DNA from: Begonia masoniana
Lineage: Eukaryota > Streptophyta > Magnoliopsida > Cucurbitales > Begoniaceae
DNA: 64,000 nucleotides
Assembly: GCA_022432975.1 (NCBI GenBank)
Contig: CM039512.1
Coordinates: forward strand, 28,753,171-28,817,170
Reading direction: 5' to 3'
The position numbers and the translations under genes are program-made. The notes under the pieces are model-generated. The model worked only from the letters and a program-made list of their open reading frames with translations, was not told the origin of the DNA and did not search any database. Shown here one piece after another: positions 11,321 to 21,493 of the stretch; positions within the stretch are counted from its first letter, which is position 1, and each line of letters opens with the position of its first letter.

Positions 11321-12640
11321 TTGGAATTAGCTGCTGTTGTGTTTGCATTGAAGATTTGGAGGCACTACTTGTATGGTCGGCAGTGTGATGTGTTTTCAGA
11401 CCACAAGAGCCTGAAATACCTCTTTACTCAAAAGGAATTAAACATGAAACAGAGACGTTGGTTAGAATTTGTTAAAGATTATGACTTTGAAATTAAGTAT
11501 CATCCTGGTAAGGCCAATGCTGTGGCTGATGCATTAAGCAGAATGTCAAAGACAATGCAGCCCGCAGTATCAACCATATCAGTACCTTTGAGGCAGGAAG
11601 TTCAAAAGTTCGAATTGGAGTTAGTTTATGAGTTGTCGAGCCTACTTGCTACTCTAACCATTCAACCAATCATTTTGGATAAGATCAAAGAGGCACAACA
11701 GATGGATTCAAAGGAGAATAATAGTATGATGAGTAAGTTAAAGGACGCCTCTTCTGAGTTCAGCCTCTCTAATGATGGTATTTTGAAATTTAGGAATCGA
11801 TGGTACATTCCGGGTGTTAAGGAGTTGCGTGAGTTGATCTTGGCTGAAGCTCATTCTTCTTCCTTTTCTGTGCATCCTGGTAGCACCAAGATGTATCGGG
11901 ACTTGAAGCTACATTATTGGTGGCCAAACTTAAAGAGGGATGTGGCCAAGTTCGTAGAGTCATGCTTGATTTGCCAACAAGTTAAAGCAAAACACCAACG
12001 TCCAGGAGGTACGCTTCAACCCTTACCGATCCCTGAATGGAAGTGGGAAAACATTGCCATGGATTTTGTAGTAGGATTACCAAAGACAATCAAAGGACAT
12101 GATAGTATTTGGGTTGCAGTAGACAGAATGACAAAATCAGCACATTTTATGCTAGTAAGAATGACCTTTTCAATGGACCAGCTTGCTAACCTGTATATTC
12201 AAGAAATTATCAGATTGCATGGGATTCCCTTATCGATTGTCTCCGATCGTGATCCTCGATTCACCTCAAGATTTTGGCAAAGTTTGCAAGGCACATTAGG
12301 AACAAAGTTATCCTTCAGCACTGCTTTTCACCCTCAAACCGATGGTCAATCTGAGAGGACTATTCAGATACTTGAAGATATATTGAGGGCTTGTGTGTTA
12401 GAGTTTCAGGCATCGTGGAGTCGATACCTGCCCTTGATTGAGTTTTCTTACAACAATAGTTACCAGTCCACCATTGGTATGGCATCTTATGAGGCACTTT
12501 ATGGCAGAAAGTGCAGGTCACCTTTGTACTGGGATGAGGTCGGTGAAGCAAAACTCCTAGGTCCCGAGATCTTACAACAGATGTCTGACAAGATTGCCAT
12601 TATTAGGAAAAGAATGATTACTGCACAAAGCCGACAGTAA
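11321..12640 (+). pseudogene. Tekay-1 RNase H (rest) and integrase
   Basis: Opens inside RNase H ([39 protein letters not shown]), then the integrase zinc-binding domain with H, H and CLICQQVK, then the catalytic core: MDFVVGLP (Asp), VSDRDPRF (Asp), and [14 protein letters not shown] (Glu). The D, D and E of the active site are all present. Integrase would join the DNA copy to the chromosome. The frame stops at 12638 just before the usual C-terminal domain, which continues at 12671 in another frame. Confidence 0.93.
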
Positions 12641-12670
12641 AGTTATGCAGACCAAAGGAGGAGAGATCTG

Positions 12671-13078
12671 GTGTTCTCCGTCGGAGATGAAGTATTTTTA
12701 AAGATTTCACCATTTAAGGGAGTACTTAGATTTGGCAAGAAGGGAAAGCTTAATCCGCGATTCGTTAGACCATTCCCTGTCTTGGAAAGGATCGGCAGCA
12801 CAGCTTATAGACTGCAATTACCTCTTTCACTGGAGAAAGTTCACAATCTTTTTCATGTGTCTATGTTGAGAAAATGCATACGGGATCCTACACAAGTTGT
12901 TAAGCCAGTGGATGTCAAAATTGAGCCAACATTAATGTATGAAGAGAAGCCAGTGCAAATTTTGGAATCTGCAGTAAAGACTCTGAGGAATAAAGAAATT
13001 CCTTTGGTTAAGGTCTTATGGACGACATGGGAACGAAAGCAAGATATGTTGGACAAATATCCGGAGCTCTTCGTTTGA
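12671..13078 (+). pseudogene. Tekay-1 integrase C-terminus with shortened chromodomain
   Basis: Contains GDEVFLKISPFKGVLRFGKK and HNLFHVSMLRKC, the conserved integrase C-terminal blocks of chromoviruses. It ends with a chromodomain-like stretch (PVQILESAVKTLRNKEIPLVKVLW, read here in two parts: PVQILESAVKTLRNKEI and PLVKVLW), closing with YPELF. Between VKVLW and the end the usual aromatic segment around EEATWE is shortened to TTWERKQ, so an essential part of the chromodomain fold appears deleted. Chromodomains steer integration to modified histones. Confidence 0.85.
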
Positions 13079-13399
13079 TCAATTTTCGGGGACGACATTC
13101 TCAGTCAGGTGATTTTCTTAACGAAATTAACGGTCACCTCTTTATTTGACCTTTTATTTAATAATTATATGCCAAAGTTTATTAGATCTCTATTGTAGTG
13201 GCAGAATTGTAATTAAGGAGGAACTTATTTGGTATAAGTAGAAAATGGAAACTCTTAAACCTCACAAAAAAAAACCCCACTGTAGCCGACATTCTCTCTC
13301 AGCGATTCCCATCCTCCCAGAACTCTCTCTCTCGCAGCAGGTAGCCTTCTTCATCAATAACCGATTCTCCTTCGTTCTCGTCGATACTCAGCTTACCAG

Positions 13400-14385
13400 G
13401 TAAGACTTAATGAATGTAGTTACTGGTAGATACTTTGAGCTCTGTTTTCAGTTAGAACCCGAGATTTCAGATTCTTTAATGGCAGAGTAATAATAGGATC
13501 ATTTCTATTATGCGTTTAGTAAAGGCATTTCTGAGTTGATTATGAACATTTAGATAGCTGTATGCGATTAGTTACTAGGCTGAATCTGGTTATTTAGATT
13601 GTAGAAATTTAATCCACGCACACAAGGTGCTCGGCAGAAGAATATAGAAATACAAGTAGGTTAAGCATTATGATGATTTTTGGTTAGCACTATTAGGATT
13701 TTATTTTAACTTGGTAATGTGAAATGATTTAGGTGAAGAAGATTTGAAAGGAGTATTCCATTTGCAAAGGACACCAGGTAAGTGAATGTATCAAGACTTC
13801 TGGCCACTAGGGCCCTACATCTTAAGAGTACTAAATTAGTTATGTGCTTGATGTTTGTTTTAAGTTAGTAAGATGGTTGTACTTGGATGATTTACGGATG
13901 TTTGAGAACTATATAATGTGATGTTCTGTTGAGCCTATGAAATCAACTGTCTAGAATGATAATTTCCATAGCTTGATGATTAAGAGCATTCATGTCATGC
14001 ATCATGATTTACTTCTCAAGCATATGAAAACGATTTATGAGCATGTTTTTCTCCATGAGTAAGATATGAGAATGAATATGAAACTTATGCAACCAGATTA
14101 AGTGACGGTTGGGGGCAGTTTGGCGTATGTCACTGTCCAAAGAGAAGGACCATGAATACGGCCCGAAAGGGACTATGTACACTTGCACTGTCATCCCCCC
14201 TTTACGGCACAAATCCTCCCTTAATCCATATGATGAAAGTGATGAACAAGAACACGAATAAGAACAAGAAAAGAGCATGAAACAATCATGATCGTGATTT
14301 TCTTGCAACTATGCATTCACGTATACATGTTAGTATTGCATTTCTTACTAAGCATTAGGCTTATAGTTTAAACCTTATGATGTAG
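13400..14385 (+). other. Predicted leader splice module, Tekay-1 3' LTR (exon 13733-13777)
   Basis: Same junctions as the 5' LTR, without the insertion: donor CCAG-GTAAGAC, intron of 333 nt, acceptor ATTTAG, 45-nt exon, donor CCAG-GTAAGTG, intron of 608 nt, acceptor TGTAG-GTGACG. All splice-site bases are retained. Confidence 0.5.
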
Positions 14386-14731
14386 GTGACGAGATTTCAG
14401 GTGAGGATTCCAAAGCTAATGAAGATGTCTAAGTCTGGTTGCTGGAAGGTGATCAGGGTGTAATTCTGTGGCTGGATGGCGATTGAGACCCCTGGTTAAT
14501 GCTCTATGATTTTGTTATGATTATGAATATGGTAGTTTAAGCAGGATGAGTTTACTTTTATAACATTGAGTTTTGAAACTGTCTGGTTGACTACTGGGTC
14601 TGGGAATGATTAAAAGGGTTATTAAATGATCTGTTGTTAAGTCTTCCGCTACATGTATTCTGGATGAGTCTCTGATTTTCATTTATAAGAGTGATTAGTC
14701 AATGAAGTTAGAAGTCTGTGCATATCTATGT

Positions 14732-15230
14732 CCACCGATAGCTGTACTCTATCGGATGATGTTAGGAATTTGCATCCACCGATAGATGTTCTCTATCGGA
14801 AGATGTATGAGTTTGCAGTGACCGATAGATGTTCTCTATCGGAAGATGTCTTAAAAGAGCACGTGGATTGCACATGTCTATCGGTAGATGCTGTGTATCT
14901 CAATTACTGGATGATGTAAGTGTTGTGTTGTCGTCTAGTGACCGGTAGATGTTTTACCATCGGTAGAAATAGCATAATATTTGTCGTTTGCTACCGGTCG
15001 ATGTAAGTGATACTCTTTGTCGACTAGCGATCGGCATAAGTGAATAAGTCTTCTGCCGGATGATGCCTGCGAATCACGTGAGACGCTCGTGACCATCGGT
15101 TGACGTGAGTTTATGACTCTATCGGCAGATGCAGTTTAAGAGATGTTTAGAAACAGATGTGTTGCGTGGCGGGCACGTGACCATCGGTCGATGTGAGTCT
15201 ATGACTCTATCGGTAGATGCAGTTTAGGAG
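14732..15230 (+). repeat. Degenerate hairpin array, Tekay-1 3' LTR
   Basis: Counterpart of 7914-8410. A clear 21-nt hairpin lies at 14735-14755 (arms CCGATAG and CTATCGG) and another about 40 nt later. Units further right use ACCGGTAGATG, CATCGGTCGATGTGAG and CGGCAGATGCAG. Confidence 0.85.
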
Positions 15231-15351
15231 ATGTTTTTGAAGAAAAAAAATATATATAACACTAATAATGAACAAGGTGCATGAAGTAAGAACCGATTGA
15301 TTAAGAGGTTAAGTTATGAATTACGTGGCGACTCCAACTGGAGTTGTTACA

Positions 15352-15504
15352 GATATAATTAATGGGTTACGATCAAAAATAGAAAGCATGGAGCAAATCC
15401 AGGAAGCTATGTTGAATAAGTGGAGGAAAAAAACTGCAATGTATTTACAGTTTTGGCTACTTACAATTGTATTGTTTGTAGCTTATGTTTGTATGACTAT
15501 GTAA
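15352..15504 (+). pseudogene. GRF zinc-finger gene, left copy, C-terminal part
   Basis: Starting in the TSD, the frame reads DIINGLRSKIESMEQIQEAM, then LNKWRKKTAMYLQFW and LLTIVLFVAYVCMTM before TAA. This is a short coiled segment followed by one C-terminal membrane span, the usual tail of small plant GRF-finger proteins. The right copy at 18337-18489 is nearly identical. The upstream exons sit at 3289-3482 across Tekay-1, so this copy was split by that insertion. Confidence 0.7.
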
Positions 15505-16445
15505 TTTAGTGTATGTTTGTTGGTAACTTATGTTTAACAATCAAGGAAATGACGATGAAGACTTGCAATAGATGATGAGATTCATGTTTTCGTGTTTTTA
15601 TTTCATTTTTATTTGTTAATGGTAGATATAATGACTGAAGATTTCCATTTTTATTTCATTTGAATTGTTGCTTAACATGTTATACTAGATATGGATCCTA
15701 CACTGCTGAGAATGTGATAATGGAAGACGACTCCAGAAAAAGACTTGATAAAAACTTACAAAAAGAGGCTTTTCCATAAAAATTAGGTTCATCGTATCAA
15801 TGCCTGGCGCTGGAGATCAGTAAAAGTCTTATTGTTGTAGATATTACCCTCTTTATCTTCATACTTTTCTTCAAGATCTAGCCGCCATTTGTTCACTCCT
15901 TGATACTCCTATATTTTCATACACAAGTCTTTTGCTTCCTGTGTAATTATAAAATGTAGATAATATAGATCACAAGCTTAAAAATTATCCTGCATAAAAT
16001 GAATCCACGTAATGCATTAAGAATTCATCACACAATTCTCTCATAACAGTGCAAAGTAACCAAAGTAGTGCAAGTAACCAAAGACACAAAATTGAAAATG
16101 CATTTAGACCTGCATAAGATTCATTAAGAGCCTATCCTACATAAGATCATCCACGTAAATATTATCTAACAATGTATTAAAAATTCATCACCACGTAAAC
16201 ATTAAGAATTCATTAAGTAACCAAAGTGCAAGTAACCAAAGCAGTGCAAATACCAAAGACACAAAATTGAAAATGCATTTAGACCCCTCGGCCTCTTCCT
16301 CTTTCTCTTTCTCGGCCTCTTCCCCTACCGCTTCCAGCTCCACGTGTAGTTGGTGTAGATGTGTTCAAATTAACTCCTTCGCACCTCCTAACATAATTCG
16401 AACACATCTACACCAACTACACGTGGAGCTGGAAGTGGTAGGAAT

Positions 16446-16945
16446 GCACTGCTTTGGTTACTTGCACTGCTTTGGTTACTTGCACTGCTTTGGTTACTTG
16501 CACTGCTTTGGTTACTTGCACTGCTTTGGTTACTTGCACTGCTTTGGTTACTTGCACTGCTTTGGTTACTTGCACTGCTTTGGTTACTTGCACTGCTTTG
16601 GTTACTTGCACTGCTTTGGTTACTTGCACTGCTTTGGTTACTTGCACTGCTTTGGTTACTTGCACTGCTTTGGTTACTTGCACTGCTTTGGTTACTTGCA
16701 CTGCTTTGGTTACTTGCACTGCTTTGGTTACTTGCACTGCTTTGGTTACTTGCACTGCTTTGGTTACTTGCACTGCTTTGGTTACTTGCACTGCTTTGGT
16801 TACTTGCACTGCTTTGGTTACTTGCACTGCTTTGGTTACTTGCACTGCTTTGGTTACTTGCACTGCTTTGGTTACTTGCACTGCTTTGGTTACTTGCACT
16901 GCTTTGGTTACTTGCACTGCTTTGGTTACTTGCACTGCTTTGGTC
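16446..16945 (+). repeat. 18-bp tandem array, 28 units
   Basis: Unit GCACTGCTTTGGTTACTT, 27 exact repeats plus a partial one ending GGTCACTC. The same unit occurs three to four times in tandem at 17560-17640 in the right arm and, inverted, in the left arm (AGTAACCAAAGCAGTGC). The array is thus an expansion of a motif native to the element. Because 18 is divisible by three, several frames remain open; none resembles a protein. Confidence 0.95.
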
Positions 16946-17373
16946 ACTCCTTGCTACTCCTATATTTTCATACACAAGTCTTTTGCTTCCTGTGTAATTA
17001 TAAAATGTAGATAATATAGATCACAAGCTTAAAAATTATCCTGCATAAAATGAATCCACGTAATGCATTAAGAATTCATCACACAATTCTCTCATAACAG
17101 TGCAAAGTAACCAAAGTAGTGCAAGTAACCAAGACACAAATTGAAAATGCATTTAGACTGCATAAGATTCATTAAGAGCCATATCTACTAATAAGATCAT
17201 CCACGTAATATTATCTAACAATGTATTAAAAATTCATCACCACGTAAACATTAAGAATTCATTAAGTAACCAAAGTGCAAGTAACCAAAGCAGTGCAAAT
17301 ACCAAAGACACAAAATTGAAAATGCATTTAGACCCCTCGGCCTCTTCCTCTTTCTCTTTCTCGGCCTCTTCCC

Positions 17374-17500
17374 CTACCGCTTCCAGCTCCACGTGTAGTT
17401 GGTGTAGATGTGTTCAAATTAACTCCTTCGCACCTCCTAACATAATTCGAACACATCTACACCAACTACACGTGGAGCTGGAAGTGGTAGGGGAAGAGGC
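17374..17500. repeat. Palindrome centre of the GRF element
   Basis: Arms CTTCCAGCTCCACGTGTAGT (17380 region) and its exact inverse (17458 region) flank a short spacer; an equal copy lies at 16333-16440. The flanks continue the inversion (GCCTCTTCC versus GGAAGAGGC). The sequence could fold into a long hairpin. Confidence 0.8.
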
Positions 17501-17865
17501 CGAGGAAGAGAAAGAGGGAAGAGGTGGAGTGGTCTAAATGCATTTTCAATTTTGTGTCTTTGGTATTTGCACTGCTTTGGTTACTTGCACTGCTTTGGTT
17601 ACTTGCACTGCTTTGGTTACTTGCACTTTGGTTACTTAATGAATTCTTAATGCATTGTTAGATAATGTTTACGTGGATGATCTTATGTAGGATGATCTTA
17701 TGTAGGATTGGCTTTTAATGAATCTTATGCAGGTCTAAATGAATTTTCAATTTTGACTTTGGTTACTTGCACTGCTTTGCTTACTTGCACTGTTAGTGGA
17801 GAATTGTGTGATGAATTCTTAATGCATTACGTGGATGCATTTTATGCAGGATAATTTTTGAGCCT

Positions 17866-18048
17866 GTGGATCTATATTATCTACATTTTAAAATTACACA
17901 AGAAGCAAAAGACTTGTGGAAGAAAATACAGGAGCGGCAAGGAGTGAACAAATGGCGACCAGATCTTGAAGAAGAGTATGAAGATAAAAAGGGTAACATC
18001 TACAACAAGAAGACTTTTACTGATCTCCAGCGCCAGGGATTGTTATGA
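17866..18048 (+). CDS. 60-codon frame of unknown function in the GRF element
   Basis: Open from ATG at 17866 to a stop after QRQGLL. It is rich in charged residues (KDLWKKIQERQG, PDLEEEYEDKKG, YNKKTFTDLQRQGLL) and looks like the C-terminus of a larger soluble protein. I do not recognise the family. The mirror copy in the left arm (minus strand, about 15780-15990) has the same reading with a stop and several substitutions, which supports a coding past for this strand. Just upstream on the same strand, near 17500, lies an open stretch GRGGVV that ends in a stop. Confidence 0.35.
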   Translation: MDLYYLHFKITQEAKDLWKKIQERQGVNKWRPDLEEEYEDKKGNIYNKKTFTDLQRQGLL

Positions 18049-18336
18049 TGAACCTAATTTTTATGGAAAAGCCTCTTTTTGTAAGTTTTTATCAATTCTT
18101 TTTCTGGAGTCATCTTCCATTATCACATTCTCAGCGGTGCAGGATCCATATCTAGTATAACACATGTTAAGCAATAATTCAAATGAAATAAAAATGAAAA
18201 TCTCCGGTCATTATATCTACCATCAACAAATAAAAATGAAATAAAAACACCAAAACATGAATCCCATCATCTACTGCAAGTCTTCATCGTCATTTCCTTG
18301 ATTATTAAACATAATTACCAACAAACATACACTAAA

Positions 18337-18847
18337 TTACATAGTCATATAAACATAAGCTACAAACAATACAATTGTAAGTAGCCACAACTGTAAATAC
18401 ATTACAGTTTTTTTCCTCCACTTATTCAACATAGCTTCCTGGATTTGCTCCATGCTTTCTATTTTTGATCGTAACCCATTAATTATATCTTTTTCCCTCA
18501 ATCACATGGCTGAATCGTACTACGAAAAAAAATTGCATCCTCCTGATTCCACCTGTAACAAATCGAACGTTATATTGTATAATTACAGATTAACATTATA
18601 GATTAACATTACATTACCGCATAGTATTGACAGCCAAAAAATCTTCTACCAGGATTATTCGGTGTCCATGATGTACGGAGACAAGCTCTTGCATTGCAAA
18701 AACAATTAACATTTGACGACACCTCTGAATCATCTACAAAATTACACAATGAATACTGTATAATTACAAACATCACTTATTTAAAGAATAATGAGAACCT
18801 ATACCGATAGCACCTTCATTCCTTTGCGACGTATGCGAAGAAGCCAT
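18337..18847 (-). CDS. GRF-type zinc-finger membrane protein, right copy (three exons, last junction doubtful)
   Basis: Minus strand. Exon 1 runs 18847-18805 from ATG (MASSHTSQRNEGAI), donor CG-GTATAG. Exon 2 runs 18733-18618 after GTAG and carries the GRF finger: CFCNARACLRTSW, TPNNPGRRFFGC and QYYA, with the invariant TSW, NPGRRF and Cys. Donor GCG-GTAATG follows. Exon 3 begins near 18552 after TTACAG, but the phase needed to read WNQEDAIFFRSTIQPCD does not match that junction, and a TGA follows before the tail DIINGLRSK with its C-terminal membrane span (LQLWLLTIVLFVAYVYM, stop at 18337). So it is either broken or spliced otherwise. GRF fingers bind single-stranded nucleic acid in other proteins; the role here is unknown. 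Confidence 0.55.
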
Positions 18848-19089
18848 TGTCAATCAAATTATCTCAACAACACCTACACCTAGAGCTCTAGCCTACCAGA
18901 ACAAATTCATCCCAGAATATCAATAATTCTGCACGTTCAGAAATATCAACAGCAATATCAAATCAACATTTTCTTGGTATACAAAAATTGCATGCCTAAA
19001 AAACCCAACATTTTCTTAAGTTTTTTTGTCTCTTTCTGGTTTTATCCCAGAATGGCATCAAAAGAGACAATCGAGTGGAAGTGAAAACA

Positions 19090-19580
19090 GAATTAAAGGG
19101 CACCTGAGTGAAAGCGAAAATCAGAGCTTCGAGTACTTCAAAAAATTCGGGTGCTTGAAAGTCGGGAGCTTCGGGTGCTTGAAAATCAGGAGTTTCGGGT
19201 GCTTTTTGGAAAAATCAAAGAGGGAGAGGGAGGAGTTCGGGATGGAGAAATCTGGGAAAATCAAGGACCTTGAGTGCAAAAATCAGAGAAGGAGGAGATC
19301 AGGATGGAGAAATTTGGGAAAATCAAAGAGCTTCGGGTGCGAAAATCAGAGAGGGAGGAGTTCGGGCTGGAGAAATGTGGGAAAATCAGAGGAGCTCACG
19401 TGCGAAAATCAGAGAAGGAGGAGTTCGGGCTGGAGAAATGTCGGGAAATCAGAAAGGAGCTCGCGTGCGAAAATCAGAGAGTGAGGAGTTCGGGCTGGAG
19501 AAATGTGGGAAATCAAAGAGGACCTCGCGATTTCGTCTGGAAAATGGAAAATCGAAGAGGAAAGTTGGGGATTTAGGGAT
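19090..19580 (+). repeat. GA-rich minisatellite of about 60 bp, seven or so units
   Basis: Units contain GCGAAAATCAGAGAGGGAGG, AGTTCGGGCTGGAGAAATG and TGGGAAAATCAGAGGAGCTC, with indels between units. It lies 250-750 bp upstream of the minus-strand GRF start. Three overlapping open frames run through it only because the repeat lacks stops. It may be a subterminal region of the GRF element. Confidence 0.8.
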
Positions 19581-19599
19581 TCAACAGAATTTTTAGGGC

Positions 19600-21397
19600 A
19601 ATTTTTTAATCTGCACGTGCATTAACGTAACGAAAATTTTCAAAAGGTTCAAATTGATAACGGAATTACAGTACAATGTTCAGTTTGTCGGTTTTTTTAG
19701 TATATGGGGCGAATTGAAAAAAAGTGTATAGTATAAGGTTTAAATCGATAATTATTTAAATTATATTTATGCAAGCAAGGTAACTTATGTTTTTGTGAGA
19801 TGTCTAGTTGATTTTCTAATAATAACATGGTAAGATATATCCATTTTTTAGTGTAACCTATATCCCCTCACATACTTCTCATATTCCAATTCATGAGTTT
19901 CAGTACTAGATGATGCTTGCTTATCAAAAATTGAAAGAGAATCAACAAATTCTATCATATTGATATTATAACTAATGTTCTCAAAGGTTTCCATAACAAG
20001 TGGAAGATGCAATAACTTCACATCAAAAATCACAAGAAATATGAGCATAAATGAAACTCATTTAATGCCAAACAACATAATTGGGATAAAATTGAGAGAA
20101 TTGAGACGTGAGAAATAAGAAAATTGAGAGTTTAGAGAGTTAAGAAAATTGGCAAGTGATGAGTAATAACAATATAATATCTATAGATAAATAAAAACAA
20201 AATTAGAAAAAATAAAAATAAAAAAATAAACACCCTCCCAACGACCAAAGAGATGTTGCTAATTGCTCTTTTAATCGTTGGCCCCGCAACCCCAGTGTCT
20301 AACACTGCAGTCGCGGTGTTCACTGACAGTCTCCAACAACTAGTTGGAAGTTTAGTTGTGACCTTGGATTTGAAGGTTGCGGCCTTATAACTTGAACTAC
20401 AGTGCTATTATGTGTCGCAACACCAATTAAAAAATAAAAATTTGACCTTATGGGCCAACCTTATAAATATTTTTTTAAGACTCGAGTCGGATCCAAGTTA
20501 GTCTGAGTCATTTAGCTTTGCTCGGCTTGGTGAACTTTGTAAGGATTTTAGCTTGTTTGACATCTCTACTACTCAAAGCCAAGAACTAATCAAAATGAAC
20601 ACCTCCCTTGAGAGCAATTTCAATTCAGCAACCCCCCGAAAGCAATTTTCAACCCAATTTTTAAGAAATGTTGAAGCATATAATTGGGAGTATGTGCAGG
20701 GCGAACGATTTCAAAGAAGAAGACTCTCATACATTAAATAGAGAATATCACCAAGATTCCGTGATCAGCTACCGAACTTATTCCTTCCATTCTCAACTCC
20801 TTGTCACATTATACCTTGAGGATGACTTGCACCTAAAGAGTTTTATTTTGATTAAGCTCAATGTTCAAGGATTCCTCCCACCTCAACTTTGCCTTTGATC
20901 CGCTTTCAAATCGATAAATTGACATATACCTAGGGCAAATTTATCAGTTCTCATCACACAGGGTCGATTTACTGGGTCTAATTTGTTTTAAAAAAAGAAA
21001 TTGTTACCATAAACTCTTAGTATATTTGCACTATATATATGATAAAGATACACTAAAATTCCTTTGGTCACAGTGCTTGATAAATGAGAACTATCCCATA
21101 GAACATTCATAAATCAAACCACTCAGCATTTCAATTCTGTAAATCTAATATTGGGAATCACATATTACAAATCATTTCAAAGTGGAAGAACACCAAACAG
21201 CCAAGTTCGCAAGCACTGTCCTTCCAAAGCTCGGCAAGTAAAAAGTAATTTTGCAGAACATTATTACAATCTTGTCGCACAAATAAATGAAATAATCCAA
21301 TATTCTCTATCCCCCACTAATTTACTGGACAATGAATCTCCCTCTAGCTACTTACTGCACATACACAACATTTACCACATTTATCTATTCTCCAATA
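19600..21397. other. Intergenic, no gene recognised
   Basis: AT-rich sequence downstream of the clathrin-adaptor gene. 19610-19760 is A/T-rich with no clear terminal repeat. 20210-20500 contains GC-richer stretches around CTCCCAACGACC without recognisable coding potential. Short open frames show no familiar domain. Confidence 0.5.
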
Positions 21398-21403
21398 TTT
21401 ATT
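21398..21403 (-). terminator. Candidate poly(A) signal of the clathrin-adaptor gene
   Basis: AATAAA on the minus strand, about 91 nt downstream of the stop codon at 21494. The position suits a plant near-upstream element; other AT-rich candidates exist nearby. Confidence 0.35.
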
Positions 21404-21493
21404 ATTACATGGTCCCCATATTTAAGGACTGATCCTCCAATTCTGCTCGTTCACATGTTTGTCCATGGAGATTTAAGTTTTCTGTGCAAGTAT

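Larger units (their letters stand above)
13093..15351 (+). mobile_element. Tekay-1 3' LTR, lacking its first 9 bp
   Basis: Aligns with the 5' LTR from CGACATTCTCAG (13093 versus 3492) to GTTGTTACA. The expected TGTAACACC and the polypurine tract are missing: the 3' UTR motif TTTTCGGGGAC runs straight into LTR sequence. A small deletion joined at a shared CGA is the simplest reading. It carries the undisturbed GAGTT target of the solo LTR and is followed by TSD GATAT. Confidence 0.93.
15352..18850. mobile_element. Palindromic DNA element with two inverted GRF-gene copies (MULE or foldback-like?)
   Basis: Seen: 15352-16440 is repeated in inverted orientation at 17450-18489, and the sequence before Tekay-1 (3289-3482) continues the left arm. 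Each arm carries a GRF zinc-finger gene copy reading inward and an inverted 60-codon frame. The left half also has a direct duplication (15893-16440 and 16944-17490) separated by an 18-bp array, so the palindrome centre is near 17440. Terminal repeats and target duplications of the whole element were not found, so the transposon class is unproven. Gene-carrying inverted arms fit a Mutator-like or foldback element, or a template-switch inverted duplication. Confidence 0.6.

Noticed and set aside
16267..17014. Four open frames across the 18-bp array
   Set aside because: Repeat artefact; period divisible by three and no protein resemblance.
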